Assembly (NCBI RefSeq): GCF_037975245.1
Contig: NC_092572.1
Span: forward strand, 5,105,501-5,169,500
Direction of reading: 5' to 3'
DNA length: 64,000 bases
From: Apostichopus japonicus
Lineage: Eukaryota > Echinodermata > Holothuroidea > Aspidochirotida > Stichopodidae
In this document: positions 1 to 13,302 of the stretch, piece by piece
Layout: each line of letters begins with the position of its first letter
Position numbering within the stretch: position 1 is the first letter of the stretch
Position numbers and translations under genes: made by a program
The notes under the pieces: generated by a model
The model's input: the letters and a program-made list of their open reading frames with translations, nothing else
Database searches by the model: none
What the model was told of the DNA's origin: nothing

Positions 1-1617
1 TCAAGTGATGGATAAGACAGCTCGAGCTGTTTGGAATCTATAAGTCCCGTTAAAAAAGCAAGATATTTTCAAAGGGAAGTGATATCCCGTAGACCTCTTC
101 CCCTTAGACCTGACGTTCAGATCATGAAGGACATCACCCAACATCCCGCCCTACCCGTCAAAAAATTAACTCTGGCTACTGCCTGTCCGGTACAGACAAC
201 CAATATGAGAATTTGCCACTATTTAATTTTAACCTATTACGTCACACATAATCATAATGAATGCCGTTTTATTTGTTAAGACCCGGATTTTATGGCAAAT
301 AAAATGTACAACATTTTACCGTTTTCTGGAGCCTGGGGTTTAAACAATCTATGTCAGCATATTCATAGCCATATTTATATATGTATATATGGCATATTCA
401 GAGCCGTTTACGACTCTGAGCATATTTAGAGTCCCTTTTCTATATAAAGGAACTCTAAGCATATTCATGCATACTGCCCTCAAAGAATTAAGGTCAGTTA
501 GAGGCTGCTAACACAGTTGTTTTACTGTTTTTTTTTTGTTTTTATTAAAATCATTTCCTCAAATGTTCTACAATCTTGTTAGGCCCTTAACTAAATACAT
601 AGGACACAAAGCACAGCAATCTATATTGTTCGCCGTGCTAATATTGATTAAACCGAGATTGTAGGGGAGACAGCTTTACAGTAATGTTTCAGGCCCCTGT
701 GGAGGATAGGTACTCCGAGTTGGAGGGGCACCAAAAATTTATGGAGGGGCACCAATAATTAAAGGAGGGGCACAATATTTGCGTGCTGTTACTTGTGATG
801 TTTTTGTTCACATGATATAGCGACACATTAAGGGGGCCCGGTCTGGCTACTGGACTGTTGGGGGAGGGGTTAATATTCAAATGGAGCCATATAGCCACTT
901 TACACAAATATGCTCAGTGAACTGTAAAGACAGATACACACTGCAAAATTATGTTGAGGTAAAATATTTTCTTGAACCTTTTTATGACAATTTAAGTCTA
1001 CAAAAGCTGAAGCTCAGTGAACACAGATTTTCATAAATTGCTGCATTTTTTAACTGACTACCACGTCCACGTGTGTATACTTAAAGTTGTCATGAAATTT
1101 ACCACTTCATAACCTCAAAAAGGATGTTAACGATTTTTTTTTGTAATAACTATAATGTTCCTATAAAAACACACAACACCGTATATCCTGTATACTAATC
1201 TATCTATTGGTGCTTACTGCTTGGTTGTATATGATAAAGTAATAATAATAATAATATGGGCTACCAATGTCCTGCATACCAGTAGCAGGGGTCAAGAAGG
1301 TTATAGGGAGATAACAGTATCCCTGTGCTATCATTGGGAGAGGAGAGAGAGAGGGCCAAGGCATTGGTTACTAGGGGTGAATAGAAATGGTACCAGACAG
1401 TGGGTTAAAGGGACAGAATCATTTAATGGACAAAATGATATTAGAACATTACATTCCTCTCCTACTTGGAACACTAAAACCATACTTGTATGAAAATGAG
1501 CTTTAATGTAAGTTTGGATAAAAGAAATGAATAATTGCATTTATCAACTATAGTATTCGGAAACTTAAACAAATATCAGCAATTTAACTTGTGACTTACT
1601 GTGCAATAATGTGAAGA

Positions 1618-1700
1618 GTCCTGGATTTAAAACAAAGTGAAATGTCCTGGATTTAAAAGAAAGTGAAATGTCATTCATTTAAAACAAAGTGAAATGTCCT
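1618..1700 (+). repeat. Short tandem repeat, about 33 bp x 2.5
   Basis: The unit contains AAAGTGAAATGTCCTGGATT and is repeated with small changes. Confidence 0.7.
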
Positions 1701-1789
1701 TTCGCAGTATACATAAAGAAAGCAAAAGAATTATGTAAAAATAATGGTGCATGTGGAATAACGTATGAATACCACAACCAAGGGCGTAC

Positions 1790-2140
1790 AGTAGGAACCG
1801 GGGGGCTGGGGGGCGCCAGCCCCCCAGTGAAAAATGTGGAGGGCGGAAGTATCATTCCGCCCCCCCCCCCCGCTTCACAAGGCAGAAAACCCCTTTTTCA
1901 TTTCCAAATGAGAAAAATAATCTCATTTGGAGCACCAAATTGCATCTAAGGCCAGGTGAAAATACAAAATTAAGTTTACAAAATGGAGTGGGTATTGAAG
2001 TGTGCTATATTGCACCAAATTGCATCTGAGGCCACCTGGAAATGGAAAAATTTCCAAAGGGGAGGGGGACACCCCCTCCCCTTAGACCCCTCCCCCAGGC
2101 CGGCCATCAGTCTTCAGCCCCCCACTGGGGCTGGGCAACA
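1790..2140. repeat. G/C-rich interspersed repeat
   Basis: It starts near GGGCGTACAGTAGGAACC and contains a self-complementary block at about 1801-1828 (GGGGGGCTGGGGGGCGCC followed by AGCCCCCC). A second C-rich/G-rich block lies at 2060-2135. The motif TTGCACCAAATTGCATCT recurs inside it. It looks like a non-autonomous element, but I could not find matching ends or a target-site duplication. Confidence 0.45.
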
Positions 2141-3867
2141 GTACTCTCAAAAGAAAAATCCAGAAACGGCTCGTCTTGTGCCGCATTGAAAATTTAAAAA
2201 AATATGGTACCAGACATTGGGGTAAAGGGACAGAATCATTTAATGGACAAAATGATATTAGAACATTACAATAACAACAACTAATAACAATAATAATAAA
2301 AATTACCACCAGTATTTATTTTTACGACCAAAAACCAAAAATGTGGGAGAAACCCGCAAGGGCTAATGGATCACAACTTACACGTCGGGTGGCTTCCATT
2401 TCAACATTTTAACTCAAATTTGGAATTTATTCAAATTGGCGAGTCATTTCAGATGGGAAAACCATACATTGCTTTTAGATGAAAAAAACCCACCTTACTA
2501 TAATCCGGGTGGATTTCGAACCCGGAACCTCCCGATGGCTGCTTCATTGCTTCAAATGGCTCACAATTCTGTGTATTTATGTTAGTTATTTTCTGAATTT
2601 CTTTCAATCTGGAAATTAAATGGGCACTTCATAGTCTAACGTTGAGACTACATAAAATAGCAAAGTAGGTTGACACTTTTGGGTGAGCAGTTGGTTTCAA
2701 ATTGCTGCAAGTGAAAAGCCGGAAATAGCTTCTATGTGATCAAGTTCTGTGGTAGAGACTCTGGAAGACTGAAATATGAATTACATTGTTCCAGGAACTC
2801 TGACAGTTTATATGAACCAAGCAGCTGGCCTACCAGGAACCGGTGTGTGTTGTTTACAGTCCTCTGTGTGTCGGCACATCGGAAGTGAATCACCAAACGA
2901 ACAGTGATGACATAGCACTTTTATGCGCCCACAGCTGTGGAGTGAGGGTTATGCAACTCGATTTTTAATGTCAGATGACACTGTTGAATTCATGCGGCAC
3001 CTGCATGCTTCGTACCGTATACAATAGAGTTCAGTGACAAGCCGACTGTAGGCCAGGAGTAGGTCGAGGCCACTACAATACCAAGAATTGACGCCGATAA
3101 GTCGCATTTGTATGATATCCGGTTGCTGTTTACTTATTTATACAGGTTGATAGTTCTCAGTGTTCCGCGATTGTTTCCATATCCAACTTCGAAAACAGTT
3201 GCATCAGTGCCATAGTATCCCTTTTGTATTACAGAGTTGACTCTACTGTAGTGTAAACGTGAAAAAGTTGGAAGTGTAATTACTGTACAGTCGGACGTTA
3301 CAACTTGCCTTGCACGTAGCAATTTCTTGTAGAGCATAGCCATAACTATGCCGGCTGACTTGGTTGAACATAATCACTCATCATTTTTGTGTGCGCATTT
3401 TCGGGAGAAGTGTTATTTCAGTTCCTATCATGGACTCAAGTTGATTAGGCCTACCCACGGAAGGGTATTGCTCACCACTGTAACTCAGAACTTAGAGTAC
3501 CTGTGTGTTCGTTACTACACTGGAGGACTAATTGGGCTAGCCTAGGCCCTGTATCCTATTCCTAACATCACAATAACATTAGCTGTGTTGTGCAATACGC
3601 AAATAATTCACTGTGGACAAGTTACAGTGTCTTCGTGTGACTTGAGCAGAATAGGCTAAGACTTGGTCAGGAGAGTTTGGCAGTGTATTCGTTACTACAT
3701 TTGTCTAACCTAGCCTAGTCGCAATGACAAATATGACACTTATCAGTGGTCTCATGTGTATACATTGGTTGTGTAGATAGGTGCAGTAGTTCAGCAAAAG
3801 CTAGGGTAGACCACATATTTTGTGAACATTGTTTACCAGCAGTATCAGTCATTTCACAGCTGACAGA

Positions 3868-6800
3868 ATGGATGAGGTTATAGAGAAAAAAGTAACTGTG
3901 AGTCTGGTTCGCAAGGGGCTGAAACACTTTCCTCCTAATAATGACTTGTTCCGACTGTTGGGTCTTCCTCAAATTGAATACAATTCTGAACATGTTGTTG
4001 ATATAGACATGAGTCGAAATGTGATAACTCATATACCAAAGAGTATCGATGACTTTGTAAATGTTGTCAGTTTAGATTTGAGCAATAACCAGATTTCTAA
4101 TCTTCCACCGGAATTATTAAGCCTCCAGAAACTTAAATCATTTAATTGCAAGAATAATCGCCTAACGTGTGCTTCCTTTCCAAAAGAGTTTGGAAAGTCA
4201 TTTCCCCTCTTGGAAAGCTTAAACCTGGGTGGCAATTTGTTCATCAATTTTCCTTCGGAAGTCACGGAAATTACTTCCTTGCAAGAACTTTTAATAGGAG
4301 CCAACAGAATAAGAGATGTCCCCCCAGAGATTGAAAATTTACAAAGGTAAGTTATTTTGTATGAGTAAACCCATCCATGGAGCTTGTAGGCCTAAGTCGT
4401 TGTTATGTATATTTCTAGTGGTAAGCCAGCCAAACAGTCACAGATGTTGTCGCTTAAAGTAACATTGCATTTTTCTGACTTCATGTTTGTATGTGTGTGT
4501 ACAGTGACAAATGCTTAGTGCACCAGAAAATGAGAGGAAGCTTAAATTTTATCATTTTGAAAATAGTAAAGAAATGCTGAGCTAGAAACTAGAAAGAGAA
4601 CCCAACCAGTGACCCGAGAGTGTGAATTCTGCTCTTAGGAAATATTTCTTTCACCATTTCAAAATGATGACAAACTGAATTTACTATTAAACTTTCACAA
4701 TTTCAGTTATCATTTTCGGCCGCCTGGTATTTATGTTATCTTGTAAGGAAAGCACATATACCAGAAAGTTGCAGTTCAATCAGCATTATAATAATAAGTA
4801 CTGTAGTCTTATATAGCTCAGACTCCAAGGAACATTGTTCAATTGTGCGTGACGATGTTGAAGGTGCAAAACTAATAGAGTTGAGGGAAAAGAAAGTTTG
4901 AAGACAGCGCCTGAATTGAATAATAGAATCAAAGACCTAAGTTCAACCAGGGAGGGAGTCCCATAAAAGTGGTGCAGCATTCAGAAAGATCTTGTACGTG
5001 ACATTGGAACTTGAAGTTGAATTGATAATGTGAACATATTGGTCTAAATTTGGTGGAGTGCTGATGTAGGAGAGAATTTAGGTGGGTTGGTGTACCAGTT
5101 CTAATGGCACGAAAAGCATTCATGAGGATGCTGTAGTCAATACATAGTCTTATTGGTAAGCATTGTAGTTCTTCCAGTATAGGAATGATGGGGGTAAACC
5201 TGAACACCCTATGGATGATTCGAGCATAGATCTGTGTTCTAGATTCTTGTATGCCAGTGTATATACTTTGCAATATATATGTACTTTTCTTTTGATATAT
5301 TTGGTATGGAGAGTTGAGAGATGCAGAGATATAATATCACAACACGGTCGTTACTGTAGGACATTATGCAGGTACACTATCTGTGCTGGTATGTACAGTT
5401 GTACTGTATGACCGATTGACTGACACAGATAGAAATCTAAATTTTAATAACAGGTATTATTACATGTAACATTGAATGGTTGTCAAATTATACAGTAAAG
5501 TGTTGTTGCAAGTAACTTTGAATGGTTGTAAAGAAGGACAGTTACAGTAAGTATTGTTACAATTAACACTGAGTGGTTGTAAAGAAACTACAGTTAGTGT
5601 TTACGTCCTACATATCTTCAATTCTTTAAGAGAAAGTATGAATAACTTCATAAATCCTTGTACATGTACTAGTGTTACTTGCAAATCCTGGCACTGTCTG
5701 GTGGTTTCACCATTTCCAACATGTATACATGATGTAAACACACTTGGTACATTACTGTACAATACCATACTGTTTTATAAACGATCTCATCCCATATCAC
5801 AAGTTATGTTGCATACAGTACGTCATTGTGTCCTTCCACAGGCTGCAGTATCTTTACCTCGGGGGAAATCACCTACCTAGGATACCAGTTGAAGTCGGTT
5901 CCTTGACAAAGCTGCGGTCTTTGGTGCTGTGCGATAATAAACTGACGGAACTACCGGCGGAGCTGGAACAGTTGAAGCAATTGTCTTCCCTTAGTCTCCA
6001 TAACAACCTCCTAACCACGCTCCCACCGGAAATTATCAAATTAACTAATCTGCGAGAACTCAGCCTCCGAAAAAACCCACTGGTGGTACGATTCGTTCGG
6101 GATATGATGTGGGAACCGCCCTCCCTTCTCGAGCTGGCTGCACGGACCATCAAGAACCAAGCGGTGCCCTTCTCGGGCCAGGTGATTCCATCTAGTTTAG
6201 TGAGGTACCTAGAGACCGCCTGCCACTGCCTGAATCTCAAGTGTCAAGGTGAGTAGAACTAGAACCAAGCACTGCAGAAGGGATCGATTTAAATATTGAG
6301 AAGGGAGGAGGTACTCTTTAAAGCAGGGGTTCCCTAACTGGGGTGCATGAACCACCAGAGGGGGCATACCTGTATGTCCATCCCAGGGGGCTCGTGAGAC
6401 GTTTCTGAAAGTCAAAACTAGGGTACTTTTTTGTTGAACTAAAATCTGATATACTGTATCATATAATTTAGTATTAGTACAACAGTCGTACCTATCGACA
6501 AACTCTTTTCGCGTTCCATACCCATATGTTGTCATAGTTGAAAAGTTTTTGAAGTTTACTTTCTTATTTTAAAAAAAATATATAAAAAATGCCCAGTCAA
6601 GCAGAAGTCCTATCCAAATCAGTGTTGGGCCTGAAATGAACACTGAATTAGGCAACAGGGAAATCTTGTATCAAATTATTTTTCAACATTTGAGGGGATA
6701 GAGCATCTCTCAAGACAACTAAATTTTCAGCACGTTGCAATGGCAGTAACTGTCGGGTGACAATGTTATTGTGAATTGACAGCTCTCAGTAAGATGAATT

Positions 6801-9048
6801 TGAAGAGTTGAAGTTGGTTTTGCAAACTCATCATGACTAAGCAAAAAAATTCTAAGCTGTCTGTTTGAGCAAGTACTCTTCGGTACTGTCCAAACATTTG
6901 AAGCTGTTACTGTTGTACAAGTATGTGTCTATCACAATGCTACTGTACCTATCAGGGTAGTAATCTGGTTTAATTAGGGTAGTAAATATTTCCAAGTAAT
7001 TAAATGATTGTCAAGTAGACGTGGTATTAAGTCAACATTTCAAAGCACTCAGCGGATCAGTCTTTCTCCACGTGAAAGACTTAGAGTGGTTACCAAGGTC
7101 AGGTCAAGTGGGTAGAGAACAGTTTGGTCTCGTCAGATGGTCGTAATTAATTGATCATTTGCCCATTTTCACTAGCATTTTGAGATAATGCAATATCAAA
7201 TAGATTGTTCAGACTATGTACAGGTACTGTATGCATTTCATACAGTTTGATAAAAGTTGACCAATTCTCAAATATTTTGCCTGTATTTTCATGAGAAAGA
7301 ATTCCTTCAATTTTTCACTCGATAAAGTAATTGCTGTGTAATGGCACAGGTTTCTGTAACACGCTAATATTCAGCAATATTGCACACAAACGTTATGCTA
7401 CAGAGTCTTATACCAGGCATTAGGGCTATAATGCTATACTGTATAAACAAACAGAATGAAGATGGCTTTTAGTAACTAGTAATTAACTCTGCATTGGCTA
7501 CAGAGTCTTATACCAGCCATTAGGGCTATAATAATATACTGTATATATGAAGACGGCTTAATACAGTACATAGTAATAACTCTGCATTGGCCATGCAGTC
7601 CGAGCATGCCATGGCTTTTATTGAGATGTTGACCGTTCCATAAACTGAATAACAAACCAGAGAGCTGCTGCCACAGACAAAACTCTGTATATATTATGAT
7701 ACCAGCAGGTTGCAAAGTTCAGCCATATCATTAGAAGAAAAAAAAAGAAGGGTAATTTCAATATAGAGTATGCATGACACCTCTATGTGATAGCAGCTGA
7801 TAGATAGATGGTTTGATCAAGGGGAGGGCATGGTCGATCATGTATCCATCACATGATCAGAGCTCGTCTGAGCGTGAGCATGGGGAGCTCCGACCTACAG
7901 TAGTTGCTTTCATTTATTCTTCAAGGACAACACAAGTTTTGAGCATGCATGAGGACATGAAGCATACAGTAGTCCTGGAGTTTCAAAAAAATGGTCGAAT
8001 TTTAATAAGACTATTCTAGGATTATTTTTTTGTGTGTTTTTTGCCTGGACACTTACAGTGAGTTATGAAAGATACAGCCTGGATACAGACCATGTGATTT
8101 ATTGTTCCATAATATAACAAGATTTTTAAAAGTTATGAATTTTAATTCCTGTTAAGATACTGAGAACACTATGGCGTTTTATTTTTTATGTTTCCCCACC
8201 GGACCCACACCCCTATTTTTGTTGGAAAAACTCACTTAGACATATAGATGTACTGGTAATTGTTTGTGTATCAATTATTAGCGTTTTTATACCTGCATTT
8301 TATTTCTGGTCTAATATATTTAGTCCCTGACTAACCTTTAGTAAGTTCAGTATTATAGTTGACCCCACCACAGCTTTAATAGGAATTATCAAATCGGTGA
8401 AGATAATACATGATCAACTGGTATAAATATACATGTGCAAATGCTAACAAAGTGGCGGTATAAAGTTTATGAACTCAAGTCTGAGCACAAGTGACCATTT
8501 ATTTTGACATTCTAGCATATTTTTAGACTCCTCTTAATGATCTTTAATGAAGTGTCTGTCATAAAGCTGTGATGATAGAACTTACAGTAGCTCTTCTATT
8601 CAGAAGCCACATTATACAGTACAAATTTGAATTTGGTGGAGGATTGGACCATTTCAAATATTAGCATGAAATTTTGGGTAATTAATTGAATGAGGCTAAT
8701 ACTGTATCTCCCTTCTATCGATTACAAATCTGGATTTAACCAGGCTACAATGTTTATAGCAATACAAGATTTTTTTTCACGTTATGATGTAACTATAACC
8801 TTTTCTGTTTTACTTTCCGTCTCTCATCAGGTGTATATTTCGACTCCCATGTGGAGACAGTGAAGTTTGTGGACTTTTGCGGCAAGTATCGTCTACCCCT
8901 CATGCAGTATCTGTGTTCTCCAAAGTGCTACAGTCCATACTCTAGCGGTAGCAGTAGTAGCAGCAGTAGTAGTAGTAGCAGTGATACAGACTCAGATGAA
9001 GACAACATGGTACCAAATAACAAGCTGAAGAAAGTCCTACTAGGATGA
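3868..9048 (+). CDS. LRRC58: Leucine-rich repeat-containing protein 58 (LRRC58)
   Basis: Coding exons are 3868-4346, 5842-6248 and 8831-9048, joined in phase by GT-AG introns to give 367 aa (the human protein is about 371). Nine leucine-rich repeats span residues about 43-265, with the pattern LxxLxLxxNxLxxLP. The C-terminus is the family signature: VKFVDFCGKYRLPLM, then LCSPKC, a serine-rich tract and the terminal KKVLLG. The start was taken at the ATG at 3868 (MDEVIEKK); an in-frame ATG at 3829 would add 13 unconserved residues. Recent work links LRRC58 to a cullin-type ubiquitin ligase that senses cysteine, but nothing in this sequence tests that. Identity is firm. The oddity is a duplicated 3' coding end after the stop. 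Confidence 0.97.
4347..5841 (+). other. LRRC58 intron 1
   Basis: The intron has GTAAGT and CCACAG borders. It holds a LINE remnant on the minus strand (4929-5235) and a diverged tandem repeat of about 57 bp around 5450-5590 with the motif GAATGGTTGT. Nothing else is recognised. Confidence 0.85.
4929..5235 (-). mobile_element. Non-LTR retrotransposon remnant (RT C-terminal segment)
   Basis: Read on the minus strand, the translation has ARIIHRVFRFTPIIPILEEL followed by LPIRLCIDYSILMNAFRA. This is the pattern seen just downstream of the reverse-transcriptase core in CR1/L2/Jockey-type LINEs (AARII...HITPILxxLHWLPIxxRIDYKIL). The frame degrades afterwards. It is a dead 5'-truncated copy inside LRRC58 intron 1. 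Confidence 0.75.
6327..6500 (+). mobile_element. Possible hAT-type DNA transposon end
   Basis: The sequence CAGGGGTTCCCTAACTGGGG resembles the 5' terminus of Charlie/hAT elements (CAGGGGTTCCCAAACTGG). The opposite end was not found, so this may be a truncated copy. Confidence 0.4.
7399..7595 (+). repeat. Two-copy tandem repeat of about 99 bp
   Basis: Both copies carry CTACAGAGTCTTATACCAG, ATTAGGGCTATAAT and TAACTCTGCATTGGC in the same order. Confidence 0.75.
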
Positions 9049-9465
9049 AGATCCATACAACTAGTAGTAGACTAGTCTGTACTATATGGGTTAATACTAC
9101 ATACCGGCTAATACACCAATCAACCAATCTACTGCGATCCTCCTTTACCTGTCTGGACTCTACTAGCAGCAGTAGTAGTAGTAGTAGTGGTAGCATTAGT
9201 AGTAGCAGTAGCAGTAGTAGTAGTAGTAGTAGTAGCAGCAGCAGTATTAGTAGTAGTAGTAACAGCAGTATGAGTAGTAGCAGCGGTAGCAGCAGTAGTA
9301 GTAGTAGTAGCAGCAGTGATACTGACTCAGATGAAGACAACATGGTACCAAATAACAAGCTGAAGAAAGTCCTTCTAGGATGAAGATCCTGGCTACCACA
9401 TCATGTAGTAGACTGTACTACAGGGTTTAATACTACATACCCGCTAATACACCGAACACATGTAG
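8941..9465 (+). repeat. Tandem duplication of the LRRC58 3' coding end
   Basis: The stretch encoding the serine run, DTDSDEDNMVPNN and KLKKVLLG plus stop (about 8941-9048) occurs again at about 9160-9383. About 75 bp of following UTR (TAATACTACATACC, GCTAATACACC) are also repeated. The second copy has a much longer (AGY)n serine tract and lies after the first stop codon, so in the simplest transcript it is 3' UTR. Confidence 0.9.
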
Positions 9466-9911
9466 TACACTGTACACAGTGTTGTTAACACAACCCCTGT
9501 TGTCAGAGATGCTGGACGGTACTGACCTAGATGATGAAATCAGTAGCCATTGTTCAGCCAGAGGAGTTTGTTATACTTACACAGTAGCTTTAAATACAGT
9601 ATTTAAAAATGTATCTTTACTTAACAGTGACTTACAATTATGTTCGCTCTTCCCTGACTTTTCTTAATCTTCCTTTTTGTTGTACATTGTTCAATGATAA
9701 GAAATAGTTTTTAGCCAGGTTACTCTACAGGACGTCTCGCCTAGGACTGAATTCCGTCAGAAATGGGCAAAGGGTAGTTTTTCCCTTCTGTTTTAGTGCA
9801 GGAATTTAGAGCTCTCAGTATGACTGATTGCTTTAATGATATATTGTACAAAGCCCTTCATTAATAATGCCTTGCACAAGAGGCATCAATTCATGCCTTC
9901 TGGTTATATGA

Positions 9912-9961
9912 AATAAACATATTTCCAGGCTTTTTTTCTTCCATATTTTACCGGAAATAAA
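9912..9961 (+). terminator. Candidate LRRC58 polyadenylation signals
   Basis: Two AATAAA hexamers, at 9912 and 9956, lie about 0.9 kb after the stop codon. There is no direct evidence of cleavage. Confidence 0.4.
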
Positions 9962-10535
9962 TCTTCCAACAGGAGAGATGTGAGTTTCTGCTTCTTGTTT
10001 TTTTTTTTTTTTCCTTTCTATTTTTTTATTCCAGATATATTTATTTAAAGTAAAACTTAACGATGATTGAGTTAATGAGTTGCAATTAGGTTTCCTTCCA
10101 ACAATTTGTCTGCCTATATTTAACCTTTTCTTAAGTTACAATGCCTTTATGAATGTTTATCATTTTGATCTTAAAATTTCCAGTTCAATTCCTCTCTGTG
10201 ATATTAAAGGGATGCCATTGGATATTAAGCATAACTGACAATTATTCTTGAATTTAACCTAACGTAAGCACTTAGCTATTCTTTTTATCTTGTCATTTAA
10301 GTAATTGTCTGTAGCCTATTCTTAAATCTTTATGATCAAAAATATGCTGGTAAAATGTCACTCAACCCATAAAACAGTAAAAAGTATTAGTCTTTAATGT
10401 AATAATTACACTGAAATGTTGTACCAACTGGTAACGTCCTACTCTTTGGTTTATAAGGAGAAGTAAGATGGTAAGATGGATAAAAGAAAAGCACCAATGA
10501 TATATCGACACTACGTGTTACATGGATAAACATCA

Positions 10536-10905
10536 ATGATATGTCAAAATATGTCAAATTCAGCATCTGATAAGAAAGCAAATCAGAGGCTGTATTTCTT
10601 GAGAAAACTGAAGAACCTCAGAGTGGATAAAACAATCATGACCTTGTTCTATATATCACTCATTCAAAGTGTTCTGATGTATAACATAATTTGTTACTTT
10701 GCCAATGGTACAAGAATCAATGTGACGATGCTTGAGCAATCTAGGAAAGTTGCTCAGCGGGTAATCGGTGTTCACTTACCTTCACCTTACCGTGCCATTC
10801 AAAGCGCAACTTTATCTTGATAATATTGTGTATAGGTCCGTTGCTTTAATGCTGCCCAAACCTTGTGTACCTGGTTCATACTGACATAAAATAAAGACAC
10901 CCTGC
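10536..10905 (+). mobile_element. Non-LTR retrotransposon remnant
   Basis: The translation contains KKANQRLYFLRKLKNLRVD and then LFYISLIQSVLMYNIICY. This matches the post-catalytic RT segment of LINEs common in aquatic animals (KKAQQRLxFLRxLRK...FYRxxIESVLTY). The open frame ends at 10820 and weaker similarity continues a little further. It is a truncated dead copy. Confidence 0.75.
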
Positions 10906-11337
10906 TGGTAAAGGTCTTCAGACCTAACGATCTTGCAGGGAATGGCCAAATTGCTATACTAGTGCAAAGATGTATATCATTATTGTACATGTACAGTGTT
11001 AACCATGGTACTATATTAGAGACAAAATTCAGAACCTGCAAATCTGCAACACTTAATTTGAACAACAGATTCTTCCCTGTGATGGGATACTTAATGATTT
11101 CCATTTGATTTGGAAAAACAATCTTGCCATTGAAGACACTCTCTCATGTAAGGGTTAATACTTCTTAAAAGTATTCAAAAGGTAATAGATTATCAACTGT
11201 TGTGACAGAAGAACCTCAAATTAACTTACAATATATATATATATATGTCACCAAAAACAACTAGTATTGTTCGATACAGGTGACAAATGCCTACAGTGGA
11301 ACTACGACCTTCCTTACCCGTTTCGAACCTCTGGACA

Positions 11338-11420
11338 TACAATCAGCGTCCATAGCCTAGTGGTTAGGGTGTCCGCGTACAAAGCGGGAGGCCCGGGTTC
11401 CAATCCAGTTGGAGACTGGA
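11338..11420 (+). mobile_element. tRNA-derived SINE head
   Basis: The sequence has an A-box-like TAGCCTAGTGG and a B-box-like GGTTCCAATCC at tRNA spacing, and a possible anticodon stem-loop in between. The B box has a mismatch and the acceptor stem does not pair well. A T-run and AT microsatellite follow. I call it a SINE or tRNA pseudogene, not a working tRNA. Confidence 0.5.
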
Positions 11421-11454
11421 AGTTTTTTTTTTATTTATAATTTACATATTTTTA

Positions 11455-11491
11455 CATATATATGTATATTTTAAATATATATATGTATATT

Positions 11492-11522
<31 letters not shown>
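11455..11522. repeat. AT-rich microsatellite
   Basis: Runs of ATATAT with TGTATATTTAAA interruptions. Confidence 0.9.
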
Positions 11523-11526
<4 letters not shown>

Positions 11527-13302
11527 CTATCTAAATGCAGCATGGTTGTTTAACAGCTCATATATGTATGTTCACGACAGTTCTCAGGTTTCTTTGCAAA
11601 CTCACCTGCCGGTATAACCGTCTGTATGTGCAAGTATGTTCAGGAATAAAATAATTCTAGCCTACAGTGATATTGTCTTTAAAACTTGTGCTGTGCAATC
11701 TGTGGTCAATCAGTCATTATGATGTTTGGCATTATTAGTTTTAAACAAATATGGGAGGCTTGTATATTCCTTTTGTATTGTATTCAAAAATTCCAAGTCA
11801 ATTATGTTTTCCAAACATTTTAATAGAAATATATTTTATTTAGTGATAAAAGGATAATTTAGTATCTATCAATAGTTGAGAGGACTAAACATTGAAGGGG
11901 GGGGGGAGGGAGGGAACTAAGGATATTCTTTCAATATTGGAGGATGATTTTGGATTATAAATATGTTACATTTAGACTTAAGATCCAGTGTGGTTATTAG
12001 GGGCACAGGACATTTACGAAATGTAGTGTAAAACACAAGTTTAACACCTATTAGCATAGTTGCTAAGTAATAGATTTCAGCTCTTCAGCTATATACAAAT
12101 GATTGTTTGAATACTATTGAAAGTTTGGAAATATTTAACTTGGAACTGATTCGAATCTTACCAGAATCACAGGGTATTGATCAGAATTTGGTTTAGTCGT
12201 AAGGTGACCACATTTTTTTTCAGGTGACCCATGGATATGGTATTAATGTTTACTCCCAATGTTGACATCAAAGGGGCATTATCGAGGGACCTAAACGATA
12301 CAGGGGCAGGTGGGATTTTGAGGGCCTCTCAATGTTGTGTAGTGCTATGTTTCCGGAATAATAGCAAAAATGCCCACATTTCTGTATAAATTACAATCTC
12401 CAGAAACAGGCTTTTTGTACGGACTTAGATGATACTGTGCATTCTGAATGACAACATGCTTTTGACAATGTGAAGTCTATTGAAAATTATGTTAATTTTG
12501 AATCGCAAAGGATGGCCTGATAGTGATCATTGGTGACCAGATTTTGACGCAGTAATTTAGCTAACTTGTTGCTATGCTTGAAGAAACTTTGTCAGCTCTA
12601 TGTAAGGTCAGCTTGAAACAAAGTATTCTGTTTTGTGTCAAGAGTTCATCAAATTTCAAAATGAACAAATTCTGATTCCTCCTTGCAAAGGTGTACAACT
12701 AATAATGTTTAATTAATGTATTAAGTTATGCAGTAATGTTTTTTTGTATTCTTTTGTAAAATTTGAAAAGAAAATGGAAACAAGAAAGGAGTGTTTTTGC
12801 TGCTGAGTGAAGTCATCTATTTCTCCATCTCTGCCAACGAAAATTGATTTTACTGCTAATTAAAAGAGTTCTTATCAACTCACAGTGCCTTGAAGTGTGG
12901 TATTAAATGCTCTTTGATATGTAGTGGCTGCTTACTTTACACCTTCTGTGTTACTGTCCGATAAGCATTCATTCCATCTGGATGTTTGAACCTCATCTGT
13001 ATTTTGTTCATTTTATTCAAATTGTATCAATTTGGAAAAGAATTGTGAAGAGAAATTGTGAAGAGAAAAAAGTGTGATTTACGCGAAAATTTGTATTACA
13101 TTCGAATGTTGAATAAAAACAAGGAACCGACTCAAATGGTGTTTGTTTTGAAGTTTTATTATTTTTGTTTTCAAATTATTTACTTACAACTTAAAAGAAT
13201 GAAAATGGCAAGTAAAGTAGACTGCTAGTAACATACAGCATAGTTTTAATGGTGAGATGTGGTCGTACCATAACACAACTCGGATTGCATTCCTATTGTA
13301 CT

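Larger units (their letters stand above)
1388..2272. repeat. Direct repeat pair (1388-1456 and 2203-2272)
   Basis: Two near-identical 70 bp blocks, each starting ATGGTACCAGACA and ending ATATTAGAACATTACA, lie 815 bp apart in the same orientation. They could be two partial copies of one interspersed repeat or the direct ends of a single insertion. No coding sequence supports an LTR element. Confidence 0.7.
1..3867. other. Region upstream of LRRC58; repeats, no gene seen
   Basis: I recognise no protein-coding exon here; the short open frames lack conserved motifs. The stretch carries a three-copy tandem repeat near 1618-1700, a 70 bp direct repeat pair, and a G/C-rich repeat at about 1790-2140. 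A possible tRNA-like fragment lies on the minus strand near 2495-2570. The LRRC58 promoter and 5' UTR must lie in its last part, but I see no TATA box or clear transcription start. Confidence 0.6.
6249..8830 (+). other. LRRC58 intron 2
   Basis: The intron has GTGAGT and CATCAG borders. It contains a one-ended hAT-like fragment from about 6327, and a two-copy tandem repeat of about 99 bp around 7399-7595 that shares ACAGAGTCTTATACCAG and CATTAGGGCTATAAT. No other gene is seen. Confidence 0.85.

Noticed and set aside
8942-9358. 138-codon leucine-rich frame on the minus strand
   Set aside because: It is the antisense of the (AGY)n serine tracts of LRRC58.
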